This document shows, in pieces, positions 45,725-55,083 of a DNA stretch of 64,000 bases (its first letter is position 1; each line of letters begins with the position of its first letter). The notes under the pieces are model-generated. The model was not told the DNA's origin and ran no database searches. It saw only the letters and a list, made by a program, of their open reading frames with translations. Made by a program: the position numbers and the translations under genes. The stretch comes from Oscillospiraceae bacterium. GTDB taxonomy: Bacteria > Bacillota > Clostridia > Oscillospirales > Oscillospiraceae. Where the stretch lies: assembly GCA_015068025.1 (NCBI GenBank), contig SVLH01000004.1:24899-88898 (forward strand). The letters are read 5' to 3'.

Positions 45725-47455
45725 TTACGGCAGATAGTTCAGCGGGTTCTGCTGCACGCCCTTGTAAATGACCTCAAAGTGGCAGTGGCTGCCGGTGGAG
45801 TTGCCGGTGGAGCCCATCTTCGCGATCTGCTGACCCTTATAAACCTTGTCGCCGGCAGAAACCAGCAGCTTGCTGTTATGGCCGTACAGGGTCTCATAGC
45901 CGGTGCCGTCGTGGCGGATCTTCACCGCGTAGCCGTAGCCGCCCAGCCAGCCGGAATAGGTGACCGTGCCGCCGTCGGCCGCGTAGATCGCCGTGCCGAT
46001 ACCGTTGGCAATATCCAGACCCTTGTGGTTGGTGGAGCCGATGCCGCCGGGGGACTTGCGGCCGCCGAAATAGGAGGAAATACGGCCTGTGGTGGGCCAG
46101 CGGAAGGTTCCGGTGGGATACCAGGTGGGACGCGGGGTGGTGCCGCGGAGCTGCTGCTCCGTCACAGGCTCCACCAGCGTGACGGAGGAGACCACCGTGC
46201 GGGCCGTCTCCTCACCGTTGACATAGGTGACGTTGGCAACCACATCGGCAGAGCCATACTTGCCCTTGGAGGTCACCCGAATGTCACCCTGATACATATC
46301 CGGCGTGTCGGTATACTCCACCTCGTAGTTCACCTGATCCACATAGCGTTCCTGCCGCACCACCGTCATGGTCAGGTAGGGCACGGCGGCAGACAGGGTC
46401 AGCTGTTCGCCAATTTGCAGTTTATCAATGTTATAACCGGGGTTCAGCTCCAGCAGCTCGTCGGAGGTCATGCCGTTGCGCTCTGCGATCCATGTCCAGG
46501 TGTCGCCCTTTTGCACCTCATAGATGACTTCTTCCGACTTGGTGCTGTACAGAATCTCCGCCAGATAGCCCAGATTCATCATCTGGTCTTTGGGCATATA
46601 TTCTTCCCGGATCTCCACTTCCTCGGCAAAGCCGCAGGAGACCGTATTCTCGTCGATGGCAGACTGTTTCAGCTGCTCCAGCAGCGCCTCCAGCGCGCCT
46701 TCGTAGGGGGTGGCACCGATGAATACATCGTCCACGTAGAGGCAATACGCCAGCGTCACCAGACCGATCTCCTCGGACAGTTCCTCCTCCAGCGTTTCCT
46801 TTGCCACGATATCCTGCCGCTTTTCCCAGCCGGAGGAATACTGGATCTGGGAATCATCCAGAACGAAGGTCTCACCCAGCGCGCGGGTGGTCACGGTTTC
46901 AAGATTGGTGCGGACCTCCTCCACAGCCTCTCCGGACTCCACCACCGCGATCACCTCGCCCTTGTAGAGGACGGTGGTGCCTCTGGTATAGACCGAGGCC
47001 AGCAGGATCACCGCCGCCAGAGAGCAGGCCGCCACGATAAAGGCGGCAGAGTGGAGCAGATGGTAGTCCCGCCGCAGGGGATCGCCGCCGCCTGCCTTGC
47101 GCAGTCCGCGGCTGCGCCGGCCAAGAGAAACCTCCTCCGCAAAGCTGGCAGCCATGGGCAGAAGCCCCCAGACCATCAGGATCAGCTGAATGGGCAGACG
47201 ATCCGACTCCGGGAAGTTTCTGCGGCGCTCTTCCTTCACGATGTGATTCCAGCGGCGGCGGATGTGCCGCAGTTCCTGCCGCAGCTTCACCCGCAGCACG
47301 GTCAGCAGGCTCTGCTGTCTCCCGCCGGGATGCTCTTTCCGCGAAGAAACAGCGGCCGCCCGGGTTTTTTCACCGGTGCGCCGCTGGGTATTATGATTGG
47401 ATCGGCGGGCATCGGATGACGCCTGCCGGGTGTGTTCGTTCTTTGCCTGGTTCAT
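45725..47455 (-). CDS. M23 cell-wall endopeptidase with G5 and LysM domains
   Basis: 576 residues from MNQAKNEHTRQ. A basic cytoplasmic N-terminus of about 120 residues leads to a membrane helix (SAAFIVAACSLAAVILLASVY). Outside lie a variable region, LysM (YEVQKGDTWTWIAERNG, then LLELNPGYNI), a G5-like part (VTLVEPVTEQQLRGTT) and a C-terminal M23 peptidase. The zinc ligands are HKGLDIA, YETLYGHNS and GSHCHFEV. It likely cleaves peptidoglycan cross-bridges; similar proteins also act in spore-envelope remodelling. AGGAG precedes ATG 47455. Confidence 0.93.
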   Translation of the reverse strand: MNQAKNEHTRQASSDARRSNHNTQRRTGEKTRAAAVSSRKEHPGGRQQSLLTVLRVKLRQELRHIRRRWNHIVKEERRRNFPESDRLPIQLILMVWGLLPMAASFAEEVSLGRRSRGLRKAGGGDPLRRDYHLLHSAAFIVAACSLAAVILLASVYTRGTTVLYKGEVIAVVESGEAVEEVRTNLETVTTRALGETFVLDDSQIQYSSGWEKRQDIVAKETLEEELSEEIGLVTLAYCLYVDDVFIGATPYEGALEALLEQLKQSAIDENTVSCGFAEEVEIREEYMPKDQMMNLGYLAEILYSTKSEEVIYEVQKGDTWTWIAERNGMTSDELLELNPGYNIDKLQIGEQLTLSAAVPYLTMTVVRQERYVDQVNYEVEYTDTPDMYQGDIRVTSKGKYGSADVVANVTYVNGEETARTVVSSVTLVEPVTEQQLRGTTPRPTWYPTGTFRWPTTGRISSYFGGRKSPGGIGSTNHKGLDIANGIGTAIYAADGGTVTYSGWLGGYGYAVKIRHDGTGYETLYGHNSKLLVSAGDKVYKGQQIAKMGSTGNSTGSHCHFEVIYKGVQQNPLNYLP

Positions 47456-47508
47456 AAATCTCCTGTTACAAATCGGTTTAAAAAAGTTACAATTTGTTTC
47501 CATTGCCC

Positions 47509-47537
47509 ATAATACCGCGTTTTTCCCCGCCCGTCAA
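47509..47537 (-). promoter_or_regulatory. Promoter of the M23 peptidase/RidA operon
   Basis: Minus strand TTGACG (47532-47537), 17-base spacer, TATTAT (47509-47514). Confidence 0.75.
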
Positions 47538-47644
47538 CCCTTCTGCGGCGAAAACTGCGAGCCCGTTTCTGTCTCTTTTGCTCATTTAATGGAGAAATCT
47601 GCTGAAACCGCGGAAATTTTTGTTGGCATATTTTCATTTTTCGA

Positions 47645-47672
47645 TTGACCCGTGCCTGCGGAGGTGTATAAT
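47645..47672 (+). promoter_or_regulatory. pta promoter
   Basis: TTGACC (47645-47650), 16-base spacer, TATAAT (47667-47672). Confidence 0.75.
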
Positions 47673-47723
47673 GGAAATAGTGTGATTAACCCCCTAAATT
47701 TCATGATTCCGGAGGAAAACAAT

Positions 47724-48701
47724 ATGTTTGAAAGCCTGATCAACAAGCTGAGAGAGAACCCCCGCAAGATCGTCTTTACCGAGGGTACCGACCCCCGTAT
47801 TCTGGAGGCTTCCGCCCGCCTGCTGTCCGGTAACTTCCTGACCCCCGTTCTGGTGGGCAACGAGGAGGAGATCCTGGCTGCCGCCGAGAAGATCGGCTTC
47901 AACGTCCAGGGCGCCATCATCATCGACCCTGCCAAGTTCGAAGATATGGACAAGATGGTGGACACTATGGTCGAACTGCGCAAGGGCAAGATGACTGCCG
48001 AGCAGTGCCGCGACGCCCTGATGCAGGCCAACTATTTCGGCACCATGCTGGTGAAGATGGGCTATGCCGACGCTCTGCTGGGCGGCGCCACCTACTCCAC
48101 CGCCGACACCGTCCGTCCCGCTCTGCAGATCATCAAGACCAAGCCCGGCAGCAAGATCGTTTCTTCCTGCTTCATCATGGTGCGTGACTCCGCCTCCGGC
48201 GAGCGCGAAGTGCTGGCCATGGGCGACTGCGCCATCAACATCGCCCCCACCGAGGACGAGTTGGTGGAGATCGGTCTGGAGACTGCCAAGACCGCCAAGA
48301 TCTTCGGCGTGGATCCCAAGGTTGCTTACCTGAGCTACTCCACCAAGGGCTCCGGCAAGGGCGAGGATGTGGACAAGGTCCGCAACGCCTGCGCCAAGGC
48401 CAAGGCCGCCGCTCCCGATCTGTGCATCGACGGCGAGATGCAGTTCGACGCCGCCGTCTCCCCCACCGTTGGCCAGCTGAAGTTCCCCGGCTCCCCCGTT
48501 GCCGGCTACGCCAACACCTTCATCTTCCCCGACATCAACGCCGGCAACATCGGCTACAAGATCGCCCAGCGTCTGGGCGGCTTCGACGCCTACGGCCCCA
48601 TCCTGCAGGGTCTGAACGCCCCCATCAATGACCTCTCCCGCGGCTGCAACGCCCAGGAGGTCTACTCCATGGCCATCATCACCGCCGCTCTGGCTGAGTA
48701 A
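47724..48701 (+). CDS. pta: Phosphate acetyltransferase
   Basis: Converts acetyl-CoA and phosphate to acetyl phosphate, the step before ATP formation by acetate kinase; 325 residues, the short clostridial form. It opens MFESLINKLRENPRKIVFTEG, then carries DALLGGATYSTADTVRPALQI and PGSPVAGYANTFIFPDINAGNI, both core Pta signatures. The end SRGCNAQEVYSMAIITAA is typical. GGAGG lies eight bases before ATG. Acetate kinase is not adjacent and not in this window. Confidence 0.96.
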   Translation: MFESLINKLRENPRKIVFTEGTDPRILEASARLLSGNFLTPVLVGNEEEILAAAEKIGFNVQGAIIIDPAKFEDMDKMVDTMVELRKGKMTAEQCRDALMQANYFGTMLVKMGYADALLGGATYSTADTVRPALQIIKTKPGSKIVSSCFIMVRDSASGEREVLAMGDCAINIAPTEDELVEIGLETAKTAKIFGVDPKVAYLSYSTKGSGKGEDVDKVRNACAKAKAAAPDLCIDGEMQFDAAVSPTVGQLKFPGSPVAGYANTFIFPDINAGNIGYKIAQRLGGFDAYGPILQGLNAPINDLSRGCNAQEVYSMAIITAALAE

Positions 48702-48719
48702 GTTTATACGTAACAAACG

Positions 48720-48750
48720 AAGGGACACCCGGTCGGGCGTCCCTTTTTTG
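48720..48750 (+). terminator. pta terminator
   Basis: Stem AAGGGACACCCG with CGGGCGTCCCTT (one A-C mismatch), then TTTTTTG. Confidence 0.8.
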
Positions 48751-48847
48751 TTGTGATTTGATTCTGTCTGCCAGATTACTTCTTTCTTCAAAATCGTAGA
48801 TCTATAAGTGTTTTTAAATCTCTAAGGGAAAATAAAATGGCTTCTAA

Positions 48848-49522
48848 TTACGGAACCTCCGGAAACTGGACAGGCACTCGATGATTTTGATTATATTCTC
48901 TATGTATAGTCTCATAATTACCAATCACATTTTGACAATATTTCTTGAACTCATCAGGGGTCATCCCGACTTCCTGTGCAACAGTTTTAAATGTGGTATC
49001 TTTTGTCCCGAGTTTCAGATAGTGAGTCGCCATTATAAACTTTTCCTGCTCTTTTTTTAACGCATTAAAATCCGCTTTTTCCTGTTCCTCCCTCATTCTA
49101 ATTTTCTCAGCAGGAGAAATTTCAGGAACATAGCCTATACGATTAAAAAAATACTGCGGAACTTCAATGCAATTGTCGGTAAGAAACTCTAAATATGCTG
49201 GGTCGCTAAGCCGCTTTAGCGAAGAAGCAATGTCCGTGCTTTGTTTTTCTGGTTCATTAAAATAATTATTTATTTTTTCCTCAGGCTCAACTGTTTGCGT
49301 TGTTTTTAACAACTTGAAAATGGTAGCTGTAATAATCGATGGCTTGATATTATTTAAGTAATAATAAATCGCATCTTCCTGATATGCAAAATCATAATAG
49401 CTTTGCTTGCACTTCCTGCATACTCTCCTTGGGTTTCCCACTAACTGCATATGAGTGGTATTCGAATAATCTGTCAGTGCATTACAATGAGGACAGCGTG
49501 CTACTCGTACATAATGAACCAT
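48848..49522 (-). CDS. AT-rich hypothetical protein with N-terminal zinc ribbon
   Basis: A 224-residue protein starting MVHYVRVARCPHCNALTDYS. Two Cys pairs (CPHC at 10-13, CRKC near 36-39) form a likely zinc ribbon. The middle has a hydrophobic helix-like stretch (AIYYYLNNIKPSIITATIF), and the rest is charged and helical. Codon use and GC are far lower than in the neighbours, so it was probably acquired. GGAGGG sits just before ATG 49522. Function unrecognised; a DNA-related or phage-like origin is possible but not shown. Confidence 0.7.
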   Translation of the reverse strand: MVHYVRVARCPHCNALTDYSNTTHMQLVGNPRRVCRKCKQSYYDFAYQEDAIYYYLNNIKPSIITATIFKLLKTTQTVEPEEKINNYFNEPEKQSTDIASSLKRLSDPAYLEFLTDNCIEVPQYFFNRIGYVPEISPAEKIRMREEQEKADFNALKKEQEKFIMATHYLKLGTKDTTFKTVAQEVGMTPDEFKKYCQNVIGNYETIHREYNQNHRVPVQFPEVP

Positions 49523-49650
49523 ATTCCCTCCGTCCAAACAACAATTTGAATTTCAAACAATTTTTTTATTTATTATACCATATCACAACGGATTTTCCCA
49601 TCTTTTTATTTTAACGAGACTACTGCATTACTGTGCCTCAATTTTAATGT

Positions 49651-49787
49651 CTATCGCTCGATAGTATCCAGCCTTTCCATTTCATTCCGCAAGAACAGGC
49701 ATAGAAGATCGCTGACAAGATTAAGAAACTGTCCAATATCTGCACTAAGGACTTCTAAATAGGCAAATACATTCTCATTTTCTTCAT
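49651..49787 (-). pseudogene. Possible frameshifted small gene
   Basis: GGAGGTAAAAACG precedes ATG 49787, but that frame stops after ten codons. The next frame runs 44 codons without interruption (AYLEVLSADIGQFLNLVSDL to LDTIER) and lacks its own start. A one-base loss near the start would explain it. Speculative. Confidence 0.35.
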
Positions 49788-49806
49788 CGTTTTTACCTCC
49801 AAAAAC

Positions 49807-49860
49807 GCAAAAATAGGAAGCACATCATCACTCGTTTCTACGAGGATGCTGTGCTTCCTG
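49807..49860 (-). terminator. Terminator of the GGGtGRT operon
   Basis: Long hairpin: AGGAAGCACA (49815-49824) with TGTGCTTCCT (49850-49859), extended by CATC/GATG and CTCG/CGAG inside. Followed on the minus strand by ATTTTTGCG. Confidence 0.75.
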
Positions 49861-49888
49861 TCAGGTTAAAGACGATGTTTGGTTTTCA

Positions 49889-49922
49889 GAACTTTTTAAG
49901 GCCAAAAGTGCCTTAAAAGTTC
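49889..49922 (-). repeat. Inverted repeat directly after the GGGtGRT stop
   Basis: GAACTTTTTAAGGC with GCCTTAAAAGTTC; may act with the next hairpin as a tandem terminator or protect the 3' end. Confidence 0.55.
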
Positions 49923-49924
49923 AA

Positions 49925-50923
49925 TTACTTCCGGCTCTCAGCCACAGCAACAGCGCAGGCCACGGTCATGCCGACCATGGGGTTGTTGCCTGCGCCCAGA
50001 AAGCCCATCATCTCAACGTGGGCAGGAACGGAGGAAGAACCTGCGAACTGGGCGTCGCCGTGCATGCGGCCCATGGTGTCGGTCATGCCGTAGGAAGCAG
50101 GGCCGGCGGCCATGTTGTCGGGATGCAGAGTACGGCCGGTGCCGCCGCCAGATGCGACGGAGAAGTACTTCTTACCCTGCTCGATGCACTCCTTCTTGTA
50201 GGTGCCGGCGACGGGATGCTGGAAGCGGGTGGGGTTGGTGGAGTTGCCGGTGATGGACACATCCACGCCCTCCATGTGCATGATGGCCACGCCCTCGCGG
50301 ACATCGTCGGCGCCGTAGCAGCGGACGTTGGCACGCTCGGACTCGGAGTAGCGGGTCTCCTTGACCACAGCGACCTTGCCGGAGGCGTAGTCGAACTGGG
50401 TCTGGACATAGGTGAAGCCGTTGATGCGGCTGATGATCTGGGCGGCGTCCTTGCCCAGACCGTTCAGGATGACGCGCAGGGGCTCCTTGCGGGCCTTGTT
50501 GGCGTTGCGGACGATGCCGATGGCGCCCTCGGCGGCGGCGAAGGACTCGTGGCCGGCCAGGAAGGCAAAGCACTTGGTCTCGTCGCGCAGCAGCATGGCG
50601 CCCAGATTGCCGTGGCCCAGGCCGACCTTGCGATCCTCGGCGACGGAGCCGTCGATACAGAAGGCCTGCAGGCCGATACCGATGGCCTCGGCAGCCTCGG
50701 CGGCGGTCTTCACGCCCTTCTTGATGGCGATGGCGCAGCCCACGCAGTATGCCCAGGCAGCGTTCTCAAAAGCGATGGGCTGGATGCCCTTGACGATCTC
50801 ATAGGGGTCGAAGCCGGCGGCCTTGCAGATTTCCCGGGTCTCTTCCACGCTGCCGATGCCGTATTGAGCGAGGACACCGGAAATCTTTTCAATTCTTCTT
50901 TCGTAGCTTTCAAACAGAGCCAT
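49925..50923 (-). CDS. GGGtGRT protein
   Basis: A 332-residue protein of the family named for its GGGTGRT motif, seen here in SVASGGGTGRTLHPDNMAAG near residues 270-290. Other conserved parts are GHGNLGAMLLRDETKCFAFL and MHMEGVDVSITGNSTNPTRF. I know no established reaction. It is found in anaerobes next to a NifU-like scaffold protein, as here (17 bases apart), so work on or with Fe-S clusters is inferred. AAAGGAGG precedes ATG 50923. Confidence 0.93.
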   Translation of the reverse strand: MALFESYERRIEKISGVLAQYGIGSVEETREICKAAGFDPYEIVKGIQPIAFENAAWAYCVGCAIAIKKGVKTAAEAAEAIGIGLQAFCIDGSVAEDRKVGLGHGNLGAMLLRDETKCFAFLAGHESFAAAEGAIGIVRNANKARKEPLRVILNGLGKDAAQIISRINGFTYVQTQFDYASGKVAVVKETRYSESERANVRCYGADDVREGVAIMHMEGVDVSITGNSTNPTRFQHPVAGTYKKECIEQGKKYFSVASGGGTGRTLHPDNMAAGPASYGMTDTMGRMHGDAQFAGSSSVPAHVEMMGFLGAGNNPMVGMTVACAVAVAESRK

Positions 50924-50940
50924 TGTGATGTCCTCCTTTC

Positions 50941-51633
50941 TTACTCGTGACGGGGGTCGATGTACTTGGCAGCGGCATCCCACTGACCGTAGTGACCCTT
51001 GGCCTTCTCCAGAGCCTCACCCGCGTCCATGCCCTTCTTGATGAAGTCCATCATCTTGCCCAGGTGGACGAACTCATAGCCGATGACCTCGTCATTGGCG
51101 TTGAGCGCCATACGGGTGCAGTAACCCTCGGCCATTTCCAGATAGCGGGGGCCCTTCTCACGGGTGGCAAACATGGTGCCGACCTGGGAGCGCAGACCCT
51201 TGCCCAGATCCTCCAGAGAGGCGCCGATGGGCAGACCACCCTCGGAGAAAGCGGTCTGGGTGCGGCCGTAAACGATCTGCAGGAACAGCTCGCGCATGGC
51301 GGTGTTAATGGCGTCACACACCAGATCGGTGTTCAGGGCTTCCAGCAGGGTCTTGCCCACCAGAATTTCGGATGCCATGGCAGCGGAGTGGGTCATGCCG
51401 GAGCAGCCCAGCGTCTCTACCAGCGCCTCCTCGATGATGCCGTCCTTCACGTTCAGGGTCAGCTTGCAGGCGCCCTGCTGGGGCGCGCACCAGCCCACGC
51501 CGTGCGTCAGACCGGAGATATCCTTAATTTCCTTGACCTGCACCCACTTACCCTCTTCAGGAATGGGAGCAGGACCATGATATGCGCCCTTGGCAACAGA
51601 GCACATGTGCTGCACTTCGGTAGAATAGATCAT
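50941..51633 (-). CDS. NifU/IscU-like Fe-S scaffold-related protein (GGGtGRT partner)
   Basis: A 230-residue protein with an IscU-like core. GWCAPQQGACKLTLNVKDG and TLGCSGMTHSAAMASEILVGK hold Cys residues in the scaffold positions, but the N- and C-terminal parts are specific to this family. It starts MIYSTEVQHMCSVAKGAYHG. It is the first gene of a two-gene operon with the GGGtGRT protein. Whether it builds, stores or delivers a cluster is not known; the pairing suggests a dedicated target. Confidence 0.88.
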   Translation of the reverse strand: MIYSTEVQHMCSVAKGAYHGPAPIPEEGKWVQVKEIKDISGLTHGVGWCAPQQGACKLTLNVKDGIIEEALVETLGCSGMTHSAAMASEILVGKTLLEALNTDLVCDAINTAMRELFLQIVYGRTQTAFSEGGLPIGASLEDLGKGLRSQVGTMFATREKGPRYLEMAEGYCTRMALNANDEVIGYEFVHLGKMMDFIKKGMDAGEALEKAKGHYGQWDAAAKYIDPRHE

Positions 51634-51709
51634 ATTCGTGCGTTCCTTTCTGAAATATGTTTGCCAAAACAGAGGAAAATCCTCATTTTCGGCTGTTTTT
51701 CCGTGACAT

Positions 51710-51738
51710 ATTATATCGGCAATCGTTTACGCTGTCAA
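51710..51738 (-). promoter_or_regulatory. Consensus promoter of the NifU-like/GGGtGRT operon
   Basis: Minus strand TTGACA (51733-51738), 17-base spacer, TATAAT (51710-51715): a full consensus, so high expression is expected. Confidence 0.9.
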
Positions 51739-51809
51739 GCAACGTAATGGATTTACCAGCTTTATTTTCCGCTGCCGGGATCTGGTTTTCTGCGCTTGCG
51801 GTGAACGGA

Positions 51810-51844
51810 AAAAGGCCGCCCTTCCCATCGGAAGGGCGGCCAGA
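51810..51844 (-). terminator. hppA terminator
   Basis: 12-bp stem GGCCGCCCTTCC (51814-51825) with GGAAGGGCGGCC (51830-51841), followed on the minus strand by TTTTTCC. Confidence 0.9.
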
Positions 51845-51848
51845 GTCG

Positions 51849-53936
<2,088 letters not shown>

Positions 53937-53972
53937 AGTTGAACTCCTTCGTTTGTTGTCTTTGACTTACTT

Positions 53973-54000
53973 ATTTTAACATACTTACATCTTTTTTCAA
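53973..54000 (-). promoter_or_regulatory. hppA promoter
   Basis: Minus strand TTGAAA (53995-54000), 16-base spacer, TAAAAT (53973-53978). Confidence 0.65.
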
Positions 54001-54146
54001 GTAACGTTTCCTGTTTTTGCGTAAATTTTTATCCGTTTCGCAACAAACCTGTCACAACCCCCGGCGCCTGCGGCAGGAAAGAAGACAAGCTTTTTCGTTT
54101 CTTTTTCGCTTTCTGCATTTTTTCTCTCGTCAGGCGGATACTGCTG

Positions 54147-54155
54147 TGATATAAT
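54147..54155 (+). promoter_or_regulatory. Extended -10 of the mnmG-murT-gatD operon
   Basis: TG-A-TATAAT ending at 54155, about 60 bases before the first gene; no clear -35. Confidence 0.5.
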
Positions 54156-54217
54156 ATTATGTTGTTCCATTCGACCTGCGGCTTTTTCCGCACAGAACCC
54201 CTCTCAGGAGGCTGCCC

Positions 54218-55081
54218 ATGAAAAAACGCGCAAAGAAAAAACTGACGCCCCTGCAGACCGTGCTTGTCTGGCTGGCCGCGGCGCTGCTGGCGGCTCTGTA
54301 TCTGTACTGGGGTAACACCACTCTGCAGGTCACCCACCTCGATGCATCCTTTGCTGACCTTCCTGATGGCTTTGACGGCTGCCGCATCGTGCTGCTGTCC
54401 GATCTGCACGGCGCCACCTTCGGCAAGGACAACAAAGATTTGTTTTCCGCCGTGGCGGCGGAATCCCCCGCCCTCATCGCCCTCACCGGCGATCTCATCG
54501 ACGAAGAAACCCCCGATTCCCTCGTCTACGCCGCAGATGTGGCCGCACAGCTCTCTGCCATCGCCCCCACCTGTTACGTCACCGGCAACCACGAGTGGGC
54601 CACCGGCGGCGTGCGGGAGCTGAAATCTGTTTTGGAGGAACACGGCATCACCGTCCTCTCCAACGAATATATACGCTGGGAACGGGGCAAGGATGCCGTG
54701 GTCATTGCAGGCATTGACGACCCCAACGGCTTTGCCGACCAGAAAACCCCGGAGACCCTGGCCGCCGAGCTTTACGCCGATCTGGGCGACCCCTTCTGGC
54801 TGCTGCTGGCCCACCGAAACGACAAGTTTGCGTCACAATACAGCCTGCTGGGCGCAGATCTCGTCCTCTCCGGCCACGGTCACGGCGGCATCATCCGCCT
54901 GCCTTTCACCGACGGTTTGCTTGGCACGCAGCACAATTTCCTTCCCTCCTACACGGCGGGCCTCTACGAAGAAAACGGCTCGGCGCTGCTGGTTTCCCGG
55001 GGTTTGGGCAACGTTGGCATTACCCTCCGTCTGTTCAACCGCCCCGACATCACCGTTCTCACGCTGCACAAAGGAACTTGA
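54218..55081 (+). CDS. Membrane-anchored metallophosphoesterase (YkuE-like)
   Basis: A 287-residue calcineurin-like phosphoesterase. One N-terminal membrane helix (about 12-31) follows a Lys/Arg-rich start. Catalytic metal motifs are LLSDLHG, ALTGDLIDEE, TGNHEW and GHGHGG in order. Related enzymes (YkuE, LpxH-like) act at the membrane surface on phospholipid or cell-envelope substrates. It is first in a five-gene operon, with mnmG starting two bases after its stop. Confidence 0.92.
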   Translation: MKKRAKKKLTPLQTVLVWLAAALLAALYLYWGNTTLQVTHLDASFADLPDGFDGCRIVLLSDLHGATFGKDNKDLFSAVAAESPALIALTGDLIDEETPDSLVYAADVAAQLSAIAPTCYVTGNHEWATGGVRELKSVLEEHGITVLSNEYIRWERGKDAVVIAGIDDPNGFADQKTPETLAAELYADLGDPFWLLLAHRNDKFASQYSLLGADLVLSGHGHGGIIRLPFTDGLLGTQHNFLPSYTAGLYEENGSALLVSRGLGNVGITLRLFNRPDITVLTLHKGT

Positions 55082-55083
55082 TT

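Larger units (their letters stand above)
49523..49924. other. AT-rich intergenic region with gene remnant and two hairpins
   Basis: Contains a possible frameshifted small gene and two stem-loops described separately; 49523-49650 shows nothing else. Confidence 0.6.
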
